Shown here in pieces: positions 8,446 to 17,658 of a DNA stretch of 64,000 nucleotides. The DNA is from Paraburkholderia sp. BCC1886 (GTDB lineage: Bacteria > Pseudomonadota > Gammaproteobacteria > Burkholderiales > Burkholderiaceae), in the NCBI RefSeq assembly GCF_900996245.1, contig NZ_CAAJGK010000085.1, forward strand, positions 248,001 through 312,000, read 5' to 3'. The notes under the pieces were generated by a model. It did not search any database. It was given only the letters and a program-made list of their open reading frames with translations, and was not told the origin of the DNA. Positions within the stretch are counted from its first letter, which is position 1; the number at the start of each line of letters is the position of its first letter. Position numbers and translations under genes: made by a program.

Positions 8446-8733
8446 ATGTCCGATTCCATTCAGATTCAGGTTGCCGACTCGCACCTTTATCCGGGTTGTG
8501 CCGTAAGCATTGCGCATCTTCCCGAACCGACCCGCGGTGCGGCCGCGCGGGTCGAATTCGCCGACGGCTCAGGCGCGCACGCCACCTGCCATCGACGCAC
8601 GTTCGACGAAATCGAGCTGGCCGTAGACGGTTATGCCACGCAGAAACGCCATCCCATCGACGCCCGACACTGGCTGCTGCTCGCAGTCGACGCAACGCAC
8701 CATAGCTGGCGCGTGAAGCGCCGGCTGACGTGA
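8446..8733 (+). CDS. small conserved protein, unknown function
   Basis: 95 residues (MSDSIQIQVADSHLYPG...), with GGAGG 8 bp before the ATG and a normal high-GC codon pattern. Soluble, with no signal peptide or recognisable motif; it is rich in His/Arg towards the end (RHWLLLAVDATHHSWRVKRR). It stands alone, divergent from the IclR gene and 89 bp before the phosphatase gene. I do not recognise a family. Confidence 0.7.
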   Translation: MSDSIQIQVADSHLYPGCAVSIAHLPEPTRGAAARVEFADGSGAHATCHRRTFDEIELAVDGYATQKRHPIDARHWLLLAVDATHHSWRVKRRLT

Positions 8734-8736
8734 AAT

Positions 8737-8748
8737 CGTGACGTCACG
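8737..8748. promoter_or_regulatory. perfect 12-bp palindrome before the phosphatase gene
   Basis: CGTGACGTCACG is a perfect palindrome just after the stop of the small protein and about 75 bp before the lipoprotein phosphatase start. It could be an operator. No factor can be assigned. Confidence 0.3.
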
Positions 8749-8822
8749 CGACGTGCTTCAACCTGAGCCACCTCTCTCGCCTTCCCGACGCTGCCCACCC
8801 GAAGCCCACTCGAGGCCCACCG

Positions 8823-10520
8823 ATGACAGACCACGACGCCAAGCTCCCACCTGACTCCGAACCAACGGCCGGCAGCGCCCCAGACGACCCCGAGCGCCGC
8901 CGCGTACTCACCGGACTCGCCGCGGTCGGCATCGGCCTGGCACTGAGCGGTTGCAAGACCGAGTCAGGCACGTCGGGCGACACAGCCAATCGCAGCGCGG
9001 CCGACTTGCGGCTCGATGCCGCGCTGCGCGATCAGGTCAAACAGATCGTCGTGATCTACGCGGAAAACCGCAGCTTCGCGAATCTGTACGGCAACTTCCC
9101 CGGCGTCCAGCATCCGCTCGACAGCGTGAGTGCCGAGCGCTCTCTGCAACTCGATCGCGACGGCAAAACGCCGCTGCCGCGCCTGCCCGCGATCTGGGGC
9201 GGCCTCGTGCCGCAAGCGCAGGAAGTGGACGGCAAGCGCTACATGATCGACGAGAAACATATCGTCGGTCTGCGTAACGGGCCGTTCCATCTGACCGATG
9301 CGCAAGGCGCGCCTTTACCCAGCGGCGTGATCACGCGAGACCTCGTGCATCGCTTCTATCAGAACCAGATGCAGATCAACGCCGGACGCAACAACCAGTT
9401 CGCCGCATGGGGCGATTCCGGCGGGCTCGTGATGGGCCACTATCGCAATTCGGCGGACACGCTGCGCCTCTGGGGTCTCGCGCAGCAATACACGCTATGC
9501 GATAACTTCTTCATGGCCGCGTTCGGCGGCTCGTGGATGAACCACATTTTTCTGATCTCCGCGCAGGCGCCGTTCTACCCGGACATTCACAACAGTCCCG
9601 CGAAAAAGCTGGCCTCGGTGGTGGAAGGCGACGACCCGGCCGGCACGCGGCTGAAGCTGGCGGCGGACTCGCCCGCCTCCGCGCTCGACGGGCCCCCGGT
9701 TTTCGTCAACGACGGCGCGTTCACCGCCGACGGCTACGCGGTCAACACGATTGCGCCGCCGTATCAGCCGAGCAATGTGCGGCCGGCCGAAAACGGCAAC
9801 CCTGCATTCGCCGACCCCGCCAATCCGCGCGTGCTGCCGCCGCAGCATTACGCGACGATCGGCGACCGGCTGACGGACAAGGGAATCGACTGGGCGTGGT
9901 ACAGCGGCGCGTGGCAATACGCGCTCGATCATCAGGACACGGGCGCGGTGCCCGATTTTCAGTACCACCATCAACCGTTCAACTACTTTGCCAGTTACGC
10001 GCCGGGCACGGCTGCACGCCGCAAGTATCTGCGCGATGCGGGGCTTGGCAACGACGCGTCGACCAATCGCCTGATCGCGGATATCGACGCGGGGCGCTTG
10101 CCCGCCGTGACGTTCTATAAACCGCAGGGCGACTTGAACATGCATGCGGGCTATGCCGACGTGGAGTCGGGCGACCGTCACATCACCACGATCATCGAAC
10201 ATCTGCAGCGCGGGCCGCAGTGGGCCAATACCGTAGTGATCGTCACGCACGACGAGAACGGCGGCTGGTGGGACCCGGTCGCGCCGCCGAAGGGCGATCG
10301 CTGGGGCCCGGGGTCGCGCATTCCCGCGCTGGTCATCTCACCGCTGGCGAAGAAGGGTTACGTCGACCACACGGTGTACGACACGAATTCGATTCTCCGG
10401 CTGATCAGCCGCGTGCATGGATTGGCGCCGCTGGATGGCGTGGTTCAGCGCGATCGCGCGTTTGCGCAGAACGGCCTCGCGCCATTGGGGGATTTGACGG
10501 GGGCGCTGGATCTCGCCTGA
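8823..10520 (+). CDS. phosphoesterase-family acid phosphatase / phospholipase C-like lipoprotein
   Basis: 565 residues. Twin-arginine-like start (ERRRVLTGLAAVGIG) followed by a lipobox LALSGC at about residues 39-44, so it is probably exported and lipid-anchored. The catalytic family signature is VIYAENRSFANLYGNFPG, near residue 80. A late metal-site motif, THDENGGWWDP, lies near 476. This is the AcpA/phospholipase C phosphoesterase family, which releases phosphate from organic esters. It is transcribed alone and is followed by a strong terminator at 10577. Confidence 0.88.
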   Translation: MTDHDAKLPPDSEPTAGSAPDDPERRRVLTGLAAVGIGLALSGCKTESGTSGDTANRSAADLRLDAALRDQVKQIVVIYAENRSFANLYGNFPGVQHPLDSVSAERSLQLDRDGKTPLPRLPAIWGGLVPQAQEVDGKRYMIDEKHIVGLRNGPFHLTDAQGAPLPSGVITRDLVHRFYQNQMQINAGRNNQFAAWGDSGGLVMGHYRNSADTLRLWGLAQQYTLCDNFFMAAFGGSWMNHIFLISAQAPFYPDIHNSPAKKLASVVEGDDPAGTRLKLAADSPASALDGPPVFVNDGAFTADGYAVNTIAPPYQPSNVRPAENGNPAFADPANPRVLPPQHYATIGDRLTDKGIDWAWYSGAWQYALDHQDTGAVPDFQYHHQPFNYFASYAPGTAARRKYLRDAGLGNDASTNRLIADIDAGRLPAVTFYKPQGDLNMHAGYADVESGDRHITTIIEHLQRGPQWANTVVIVTHDENGGWWDPVAPPKGDRWGPGSRIPALVISPLAKKGYVDHTVYDTNSILRLISRVHGLAPLDGVVQRDRAFAQNGLAPLGDLTGALDLA

Positions 10521-10576
10521 ACCTCATTTAAGCCTGACTTAAGTTTGCCCGCCTACAGTACGAACTCCACGCATTA

Positions 10577-10604
10577 GGGTCGCTGCAAAGCGGCCCGTTT
10601 TTTT
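10577..10604 (+). terminator. rho-independent terminator
   Basis: Stem GGGTCGCT / AGCGGCCC with a GCAA loop followed by TTTTTTT, 57 bp after the phosphatase stop. Confidence 0.8.
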
Positions 10605-10697
10605 GCGTGCGACTGGTCTGCTGCAGCGCATCGTTATTTCCCGACGATCTCCCGCGCGACGCTATACTTTTGCGCCCTGCCCTCGTCCCGCCTACTC

Positions 10698-11036
10698 ATG
10701 AAGAAGTGGTTTTCCTGCCTGCTGCTCGCGCTCGCCGCTCACGCCAGCGCAGCGCCCTCCTGCTCCGACTTCACACCGAACGCGCAATGGCCAATTCTGA
10801 CCAATCAGAAGATGGCGCCGAAAACGCGCCTGCTCTGCTATAGCGATTTCGCGGTCTTGCACTCGGGTCTCACGCATGGACCGCTGTGGTCGGCCGAGCA
10901 TCTCACGCGCGATCACATCGAAGCGGCCAAAGACATGGTGCGCACCAACAAGTTCTTCGAAGACGCGCGTCTGCCGGAAGGCGAAGGCGCGACGCTCGCG
11001 GACTATAAACGCAGCGGCTTCGATCGCGGTCACATG
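10698..11036 (+). pseudogene. DNA/RNA non-specific endonuclease, 5' part, split by the island
   Basis: First 113 codons of a secreted EndoG/NUC1-type nuclease: a signal peptide (MKKWFSCLLLALAAHASA) and then a normal fold up to Asp109-Arg-Gly-His112-Met113, the catalytic DRGH motif. The frame then runs into island DNA and stops at 11070-11072 after 11 foreign codons. The missing C-terminal part lies at 29636-30046 in the matching frame. Joining the two gives 249 residues, normal for this family. The truncated product lacks the Asn and the rest of the beta-beta-alpha metal site, so it should be inactive. Confidence 0.93.
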
Positions 11037-11047
11037 GTATACCCGGT
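11031..11047 (+). repeat. left end of island (core plus inverted repeat)
   Basis: CACATG (11031-11036), GT, then ATACCCGGT (11039-11047). Compared with the inverted right end (CATATG, AA, ATACCCGGT), 14 of 17 positions agree. CA(C/T)ATG is the likely crossover core, and ATACCCGGT the likely recombinase core-binding arm. Confidence 0.75.
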
Positions 11048-11053
11048 TAAAAA

Positions 11054-11114
11054 TATACTCAACGCGGTATAGCACTGTTTGCATTTGAGTATTTATACTC
11101 GACACCCTATACTC
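11054..11114 (+). repeat. TATACTC direct repeats near the left end
   Basis: TATACTC occurs three times (11054-11060, 11094-11100, 11108-11114). The middle copy is part of a perfect dyad GAGTAT-TT-ATACTC (11087-11100). Such clusters just inside an element end are typical arm-type sites for an integrase or excisionase, and they may also overlap the promoter of the nuclease gene at 11143. Confidence 0.5.
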
Positions 11115-11142
11115 GGTCCCCAATAGTCCAAATTGGGAAGTT

Positions 11143-12018
11143 ATGACCGTACGCAAAATAGCGGCGTGCCTGACAGCCTTCTTGCTGCTCTCGATCGGGG
11201 TCACTGAAAGTCGCGGCCTGCGGGACTTCGTAAAGCTCGCTATACCGCATGACAGGCAAGAGCACCGCGCTAACCCCCTCGGACGGAATGAAGCGCTGGC
11301 TCTATATTCGTTGTCGCAAAAGCAGCTTTCATTCGAAGCTTGTATCGAACAATTCCCGGCGCGAAAGCCACTAGACATTGGTCAGGTGGCGGCATATATG
11401 AAACCATTGGCGCTGTGTTCGGACAACTTTGCAGTGGTGTACTCGAAAACCAGCAAAACGCCGCTGGTGGTTGTCGAGCGGCTGACAGCGGCCCAGCTTC
11501 AGGATGCCAAGAGTGAAGAACGGACCAATCAGTTCTATCCTGACCCGCGCATTCCCCAAGGCGGTCGCGCGGAACTGAGTGACTACCGGGGCCAGCACCC
11601 GTCATTGGACCGAGGGCATCAGGCGCCAGCCGCAGACGCACCAAATCAGAAGGCAATGGCTCAGTCATTCGCGCTTTCGAACATGGTGCCCCAAGACCCA
11701 ACAAATAACAGAAAGGTCTGGAACAAAATCGAAGGCGACGTCCGGAAGTTTGCCCGACGAGCGAAAGGAAACGTCTTCGTTTTTACCGGCCCGCTCTTTG
11801 ATCAGGGCTACTCGACAATTGGAAAAAACAAGGTGTGGGTGCCCACCCGATTGTTCAAGCTGGTATATGACGAGTCTTCACGGCGCGCGTGGGCTTATGT
11901 TCTTCCCAATGCTCAAACTGGAATCGAACGGCCTTTGGACTACGCAACGTTCGTGAGCGCCACCGGCCTGCACTTTTTGGACGATCTGCCGGTGGCCGGT
12001 TCGGTCGGCCGCTCCTGA
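11143..12018 (+). CDS. island-borne DNA/RNA non-specific endonuclease
   Basis: 291 residues with an N-terminal hydrophobic export signal (CLTAFLLLSIGV). EndoG/NUC1-type catalytic motif Asp156-Arg-Gly-His159, followed by LSNMVPQ and an Asn-Asn-x3-Trp segment (188-193) that holds the Mg-binding Asn. It belongs to the same family as the gene the island has split: DRGHQAPA...NQKAMAQSFALSN compares with the host's DRGHMSPA...NQQAMAQSFSLAN, but the rest is clearly diverged. It lies 70-100 bp inside the left end, in the same orientation as the host gene. It may replace the lost activity, or act in competition or defence. Confidence 0.88.
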   Translation: MTVRKIAACLTAFLLLSIGVTESRGLRDFVKLAIPHDRQEHRANPLGRNEALALYSLSQKQLSFEACIEQFPARKPLDIGQVAAYMKPLALCSDNFAVVYSKTSKTPLVVVERLTAAQLQDAKSEERTNQFYPDPRIPQGGRAELSDYRGQHPSLDRGHQAPAADAPNQKAMAQSFALSNMVPQDPTNNRKVWNKIEGDVRKFARRAKGNVFVFTGPLFDQGYSTIGKNKVWVPTRLFKLVYDESSRRAWAYVLPNAQTGIERPLDYATFVSATGLHFLDDLPVAGSVGRS

Positions 12019-12040
12019 AAATCGAGGGTTCATCATCCCA

Positions 12041-13423
12041 ATGATTTATACGGAATCTGTTCTCGTCCGGGACAATATCCGTGCAGACACACCGACCATC
12101 TTGCTTCTCGTTGGCTCGGTGCCGTTTGAACCACTTCTCGAATTTTTCCGAGAAAAGTGCGTTTCTCTTTCCTCCGAGCGCAGCTACGCCCAAGCAGCGG
12201 GGCGGTTCATCGAATGGCTCTCGGTGCGGGCGGATGAGTTCGAGGAGACATCGAAACGTAGCCTGCTCTACACGGCATTTGTCCATGACTTACGCTTTGG
12301 CACATACCAAAATTGCCTGGACGTCCACGGGCTGAACTGGACGCCGACCAGTCATCAAAATCTTAAACGGCTAATAAACGCACTTTTGGAGTTGAGCGAC
12401 TGGTTAAGCCGCCGTCATAGCGCCACGATGCTGAACCCAATTCATCATCAAGCATCGGCCGCTGACCAACTTATTTTCTGGCGCAAATGGAATAAACAGA
12501 AGAGCGGCTCTCTCTTGGCGCACACGAAGAGTCATCGCCGAGTTGCCGAAAGTGTTTTCGCAGTGCGCCAGGCTGGCTTGCCTAGGACGCGGAATGGGAT
12601 GCTGGAAGAAGCCAAGGCTTTTCCAGCCGACCGTCTGAATGATTTGCTATGGAATGGATTTGCCAATCCCGGTAACGAAGGCGACCCACGACCATGGGTG
12701 AAATACAACTTGCGAGACATCCTCATTACGCTGCTGTGTGCCTACGGTGGTTGCCGCGCCTCGGAGCCCCTCCACCTGTGGGCTGACGATGTATTCGTAG
12801 ATCCGGACCATCCAGACATGGCGCTTGTTTTGATCCACGACCCTAGCGATGGCATGGCCGAATACACTGACCCATTCACCGGAAACCGCCGAAAGATCGT
12901 CCGCGCCGACTTTTTGCAACGCTTTTGCGGAGGCCGAAAACCGTTGACTCGGGAAACTGGCCGTCGGCATGCTGGATGGAAAGGATGTCTGCTGACACAC
13001 CGAGAACGCAAAGCTTTCCAGGTCATCTGGGTTGATAGGAATGCCGGACGGATTTTCCTGACACTATGGCGGTTTTATATTCAGTATGTTCGGCCCGTCA
13101 CTCCGCACGTTCCTTGGGCATTCGTCACCAAGCACGGCCAGCCCTTGGGCGTAGAGGGCTTTGACGATTCGTTCAGGTCCGCCGTACGTCGTATTGGGCT
13201 AACACCTGCTAAATGGGCTGGTACGTCAAGCCACGGACTCCGACACCGTTACGGTCAGTGGCTTAATGAACTCGGCTTAGGCGACAAGGAAGGGCAAGTC
13301 GCGATGCACCACCTTAACTCCAAAAGCCAAGAGGTCTATCGCCAGCTAGGTCTCGCGAGGGTGGTTGACGCAATTGACAAGGTGTCAATTTCGACGTTGC
13401 CTGAATTTAAGGAAGCCGAATGA
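12041..13423 (+). CDS. gmtY: tyrosine recombinase, GmtY-like
   Basis: 460 residues. Tyrosine-recombinase catalytic set visible: Arg239 in YGGCRASEPL, His398-x2-Arg401 in SSHGLRHRYG, His423/424 and the nucleophile Tyr433 in MHHLNSKSQEVYR. The N-terminal third looks like a SAM-like core-binding domain (SSERSYAQAAGRFIEWL). It starts 22 bp after the nuclease gene, and its last codons overlap the next gene (ATGA), so it leads a coupled trio. The order and sizes (460, 1020, 241) match my memory of gamma-mobile-trio GmtY-GmtZ-GmtX. Expected role: integration and excision of the island. Confidence 0.82.
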   Translation: MIYTESVLVRDNIRADTPTILLLVGSVPFEPLLEFFREKCVSLSSERSYAQAAGRFIEWLSVRADEFEETSKRSLLYTAFVHDLRFGTYQNCLDVHGLNWTPTSHQNLKRLINALLELSDWLSRRHSATMLNPIHHQASAADQLIFWRKWNKQKSGSLLAHTKSHRRVAESVFAVRQAGLPRTRNGMLEEAKAFPADRLNDLLWNGFANPGNEGDPRPWVKYNLRDILITLLCAYGGCRASEPLHLWADDVFVDPDHPDMALVLIHDPSDGMAEYTDPFTGNRRKIVRADFLQRFCGGRKPLTRETGRRHAGWKGCLLTHRERKAFQVIWVDRNAGRIFLTLWRFYIQYVRPVTPHVPWAFVTKHGQPLGVEGFDDSFRSAVRRIGLTPAKWAGTSSHGLRHRYGQWLNELGLGDKEGQVAMHHLNSKSQEVYRQLGLARVVDAIDKVSISTLPEFKEAE

Positions 13424-16400
13424 CTCTGATTTGCCAGCTCGACCAGTATTCCGTCGCGACCAGCGAACTGACCGGCCGAACCATATATATAAACGATGCG
13501 CTTGACCAGTATCTCGTATCGCCCGTCATCAGTTTTGCAGACGTGGCAACGATTGCGACTGGCTGGCTGAGAAAGATCGAGGCGGCTCCTCCCGAAAGGC
13601 GTCCTCCGCCACGACTGCGTGCGGCGGTGGCGGTATTGGCTGAATGCCGGTCTCGTGAGGACGTAGCCGAGGCGTTGCACGCCGTCCTTGTTATCCAGTA
13701 TCGCGATCGGTTGACTACCAGTTCAGTGCATATTTTCCAGCAACTGCTGGTCGTGCTGCTCCTGCAACTTTGGTCTTGTGGCGCTATCGCCTGGCCCGCG
13801 AAAGAACAAGTTCCGTTTTCCAATCCTGCGCTAATGCTGGCCAACCCAGGATTCACCGAACAACCCTTGTCCTATCTGACGCGGATTCGCTCGTATCTGA
13901 ACAGAGGCGGCACAGACGACGCAGCCAACTTCCGATTCATCTTGGACCACATCTTGTCGCGGGCCGGCATCATGGAAATTGGCGACATTACCCCGAAAAC
14001 GTTTTATCTTATAGAGGACCGTACTCGGCGCGGCAAACTGCGTTCCACTGGAATTCAAGGTGTGTTGAATGTCTTGCGAGAAGAACACCATCAGCAAGCC
14101 ATTAGCTGGGCTCCCGAAGACTTCGGCTTTTTCAAGTCCAAGATGGGTCATCTAGCGCGAGACGAGAATTTCGCCTGGCTGGTCTCGAATGACCCCGCAA
14201 TGGCTAGCTGGGCGCGGTTAGCCATTGAGCATCTAGAAACCAATCCAACAAACTTCCGAAAACGGAAGTCTTCTCTCAACAACTTTCTAAAGCATTACCT
14301 TGATCATCCGGAATTGCCGCGCAATCCGGCCGAGTATTTTGACGTCCGGCGACGGCCGGAGGCGCTGTTCGTCACGCCTGGGAACAAGGGCCGTCAAGTC
14401 ATGGCAGTTATCCACGAATTCCTGAACGAAGTGCTCTTCAAGGTCTGCGCCCAGCCGAACGACAATGAAGTTCCCATCTTGATGCCGGGTTTTGTAAATC
14501 CACTTCCGAAGCCAAGCTACAAGAACGTGAATAAAGGCGAAACCCATAGGGAGGCCATGCCGACTCGAATGATTTGCCTTGCAGCTCACATTCTGACGGA
14601 GAACGACTTCGCTTGGGCCAAAGAAGCTGGGCGTATCAACGATGCTTTCCGATGGCTAAATCCGGAAACCGGCGAATTCGACACGGTGTGGAGCCCAGTG
14701 AGGGCGTACGCCATCCTGATCAAACTCCTGTTGCCCGCCCGAACCTACCAGGTACGCATGCTCGATAGTGGAGAAGGAGATACCTTTCGCTACGAATGCG
14801 ACGATCTGTGGGAAATTAACCAAGGCGTTCATCGACCACCGGTTGCCGGAAAACCAATTGAACGTGGCGTGTTCCGAAAGTATAAGCGCAGGGATGGCAC
14901 TGACGGCGCAGTGTTCTATTTCAATACCAACAAGACCGCGGACATTGAGAGCGTTGTGAAGGGCTATCTCATGCCTTGGGAGAAGAAGGACGCGTTAAAA
15001 CTCCTGAAGGACCTGCGCAACTGGCAGGAGAAGTACAATCCGGTAAAAGGACCTACCGCGTGGTCTGACATCGTTGAATTAAAGAAGATCAAGCATGCCG
15101 ACGATCTTGCCAAGATGGGGTCCAACTTCTTCCTGTTTCGTGACCCAGCCAACAAGACTCGTCCGGACCTGCCTATAACCGATACGCGTGTGCGCAATCT
15201 GTGGCTGAAGCTAATGGACGAAATGGAGCATCGCCTAGCGGAGGGGGGCGAAAATCTCAGCAATGGCGACGCTATTAAGTTGATTCTGGCCCGGGACCAT
15301 ACGGGGCAGCCCACATCCGCGACCTTCGATCTGCATAGCCTGCGGGTCTCCATCATTACCGCCATGTACGAAGAAGGCGTTCCGCCGGAATACTTAATGA
15401 AGATCGTCGGCCACGCCACTGTTCTGATGACTCTCTACTACACAAAGATCAATGCGGAGACTTTGAGCTTGCGTATGGACGAGGCGTTACTGGAACGTCA
15501 ACGTAAGTCACAGGCGGAAATGGCTGGCTTCATTAAGCGAGCCAGTCGGCAGGAACTGGAGCACGCTGTTGCCTTTCGGCATCCCTCCGCACTGGACGCG
15601 ACAGCAAGCGGAACTGGTGTGGGGATGCTGGTCATGGACCACGGAATCTGTCCTGTCGCGGCCAAACGCTGTCATGAAGGCTTGGCGGTCACAGACCCCG
15701 CCGTCGGCGTCACTCGCTATCAAGCTGTACCAGGCGGCGCTACGAATTGCACACGTTGCCGGTTTTTTATGACCGGTCCAGCCTTCCTCTTTGGGTTGGA
15801 GGCGCATGTAAATGATTTGGCATATCGGCTAAAGAAAGCCTCCTTCACGTTCGAGAAAGCTCAAGTGAATTTCGACACATTAGTCGACGTCCACGCAGCT
15901 GTTCTGGGGGAGAAGAGGCCTTTCCATCAGCAGCGAGATTTGGAACTTGCTGAAACTGCTTTCGAATCAGCGACAGCAGAGGTGGACGGTATTGCTTTGA
16001 GCCTTCAGTCAGCGTATGCCCTCACCGAACAATGTCTTCACATCGCTTCCAGGTACCTTGGCGATGGTCTCTCGCTCGTTGCGGCGGGCGGCACCGGACA
16101 GCTGGAAGCCGTCCTGTCTGAAAGCCACGAATTCGATCAGCTCAATCGCATCTGCACAAGTGCAACGCTATTCGACGGCTTGCATATCAACTGGCAGCGC
16201 CCGAATCTTGAACGAGCGAGACTGTTTGACCGAATGCTTCGCAATTCCGGGCATGAACCGCGCCTCTCTTTGCTCGATGACGAAGCCACCCTTCATGTGG
16301 CCAACGCCATGGCCGGATTTCTATATGCCCGTTTGGACCTAAGCACAGTACACGCACTAGTCGACGGCCGTACCACGCTGCAAGCGCTCGGGCTGGACAA

Positions 16401-16482
16401 AGCCTTTATGGGCGAACTAGAGCGCCTAGAGCCCAAGACCTTGGCTTCGGCCAGATCTCCGCATGTATTGGAACAATCATGA
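13420..16482 (+). CDS. gmtZ: large tyrosine recombinase, GmtZ-like
   Basis: 1020 residues, far longer than usual integrases. The catalytic C-terminal block lies in the middle of the protein: His639-x2-Arg642 (DLHSLRVS), His665 (VGHATVL) and Tyr673/Tyr674 (TLYYTK). A plausible first Arg lies in LLLPARTYQVRM. After the catalytic domain comes a Cys-rich patch, CPVAAKRCHEG and NCTRCRFF, which could bind zinc, and then a long helical tail. Start and stop both overlap the neighbouring genes by 4 bp. It probably pairs with the first recombinase to act on the two element ends. Confidence 0.82.
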   Translation: MTLICQLDQYSVATSELTGRTIYINDALDQYLVSPVISFADVATIATGWLRKIEAAPPERRPPPRLRAAVAVLAECRSREDVAEALHAVLVIQYRDRLTTSSVHIFQQLLVVLLLQLWSCGAIAWPAKEQVPFSNPALMLANPGFTEQPLSYLTRIRSYLNRGGTDDAANFRFILDHILSRAGIMEIGDITPKTFYLIEDRTRRGKLRSTGIQGVLNVLREEHHQQAISWAPEDFGFFKSKMGHLARDENFAWLVSNDPAMASWARLAIEHLETNPTNFRKRKSSLNNFLKHYLDHPELPRNPAEYFDVRRRPEALFVTPGNKGRQVMAVIHEFLNEVLFKVCAQPNDNEVPILMPGFVNPLPKPSYKNVNKGETHREAMPTRMICLAAHILTENDFAWAKEAGRINDAFRWLNPETGEFDTVWSPVRAYAILIKLLLPARTYQVRMLDSGEGDTFRYECDDLWEINQGVHRPPVAGKPIERGVFRKYKRRDGTDGAVFYFNTNKTADIESVVKGYLMPWEKKDALKLLKDLRNWQEKYNPVKGPTAWSDIVELKKIKHADDLAKMGSNFFLFRDPANKTRPDLPITDTRVRNLWLKLMDEMEHRLAEGGENLSNGDAIKLILARDHTGQPTSATFDLHSLRVSIITAMYEEGVPPEYLMKIVGHATVLMTLYYTKINAETLSLRMDEALLERQRKSQAEMAGFIKRASRQELEHAVAFRHPSALDATASGTGVGMLVMDHGICPVAAKRCHEGLAVTDPAVGVTRYQAVPGGATNCTRCRFFMTGPAFLFGLEAHVNDLAYRLKKASFTFEKAQVNFDTLVDVHAAVLGEKRPFHQQRDLELAETAFESATAEVDGIALSLQSAYALTEQCLHIASRYLGDGLSLVAAGGTGQLEAVLSESHEFDQLNRICTSATLFDGLHINWQRPNLERARLFDRMLRNSGHEPRLSLLDDEATLHVANAMAGFLYARLDLSTVHALVDGRTTLQALGLDKAFMGELERLEPKTLASARSPHVLEQS

Positions 16483-17204
16483 CCAAGCAATATGCCTCAA
16501 CGACCCTCGACATTTTGCGAGATGCCCGACAGCTTTATCAGATGCACAGAAACATGACAACCAAATCGTCCAAAGTTGAGAACCTCGATAAGTTATGGGA
16601 GGTGCTCAAGATGATTCAGGACGAGGGCGGCAGAGACTACTCTCTTGCTGAAGTGGGGCGACGCCTAGAAAAGCTCGACGGACCAAAGACGCAGAGTCTT
16701 CGAAATACCCAAGGCGCTCACTATCGGGAAATTATCACCGCGTACGCGAACGCGGTCAGTGGTGCAACTCGATACGTGGCCAAAACCAAATCTAACGTGG
16801 AGCAGGCCCTAGCACTGGTTACCGATCCCAGTATTCGATCGATCCTCCGGGTGGCACTCGATGAAGCTAAGCGACTGAAGGTGGTCAATGACAACCTACA
16901 CGCCGCCTTCAAGACATTTCAGGTGGGAACCGCATTACCTAAGGCAGAGATCCCAGTAGCGGCGGAGACGCAACGACCGAGCCTGACGAATGAAAACGCC
17001 CCCGCAGCGCTATCTCCGCGCCTGCTCAACGCTCTGCGAAAAGGCCTCGATAAAACTCGCCTTGCGCAGCAAGGCTTGCAAGTGGCCATAGACGGCAGCG
17101 TGCAGAACGATCATGGCGACAAGCTATTCCCCCCTTCTTTCGCTACCGCGATTCAGGCGATTCTAGACAATCATGGCGTCTCCGCTTCAAGCCGACCTCG
17201 TTAA
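16479..17204 (+). CDS. gmtX: third trio gene, GmtX-like accessory protein
   Basis: 241 residues, mostly helical, with no catalytic Tyr/His/Arg set. The N-terminal region has DYSLAEVGRRLEKLDGPKTQSLRNTQGAHYREIITAY, a pattern I associate with small partner proteins of large integrases; a charged, possibly coiled-coil middle follows. It overlaps the upstream recombinase by ATGA. By position and size it corresponds to GmtX of gamma-mobile-trio islands, whose biochemical role I do not know; a directionality or DNA-binding factor is an inference. Confidence 0.75.
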   Translation: MTKQYASTTLDILRDARQLYQMHRNMTTKSSKVENLDKLWEVLKMIQDEGGRDYSLAEVGRRLEKLDGPKTQSLRNTQGAHYREIITAYANAVSGATRYVAKTKSNVEQALALVTDPSIRSILRVALDEAKRLKVVNDNLHAAFKTFQVGTALPKAEIPVAAETQRPSLTNENAPAALSPRLLNALRKGLDKTRLAQQGLQVAIDGSVQNDHGDKLFPPSFATAIQAILDNHGVSASSRPR

Positions 17205-17658
17205 GATGCAAAATTGCAAACGGGACACGCTCGGAGCGCATCTAGGGCATTCTGCAGGGGAGCGGAAACTGTTGGACTGGGCGTCCTCATAAATCAAGAA
17301 CTTGCCAACAAGTTCGATCACGCGCCAGACGACGTGGAACCGAATAAACTAGACGCGGCGGACTTTGACGGGAATCGTTGGATTTGCCGGAGTGTGAGAG
17401 CGGCCCGCGTTGCGCCGGTCGTGAAGGCAGCGTGCGGCCGGCCAAGGCCGCCGCCGGTAACGGTGCCGCCCGTGTGGTATATCACTCCTGCACCGTAGTT
17501 TTGTCGTGCACTTTGCGTCATGCAATACGCATCAGACGAACACTGAAGTCGCGAAAGTGAGCGCACAATCAATATAAAAACGACGAGAGGGTGCCTCTTG
17601 GAGTGGCGCAGAGACGGGCAATGCATAGCGTTGTATAAATAAAGACGAGAGGCCATCA
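17205..17658. other. intergenic stretch after the recombinase trio
   Basis: About 450 bp with only short overlapping open frames on both strands, none with a convincing ribosome site or protein-like composition. It separates the mobility module from the cargo; the promoter of the DUF3800 gene should lie near its A/T-rich right end (17560-17650). Confidence 0.5.

Noticed and set aside
10698..11072. Complete short nuclease gene
   Set aside because: Its last 11 codons are island DNA and the rest of the protein lies at 29636-30046.
12041..17204. Recombinase-in-trio (RIT) element
   Set aside because: RIT elements have three similar-sized tyrosine recombinases; here the third protein has no recombinase motif and the second is 1020 residues long.
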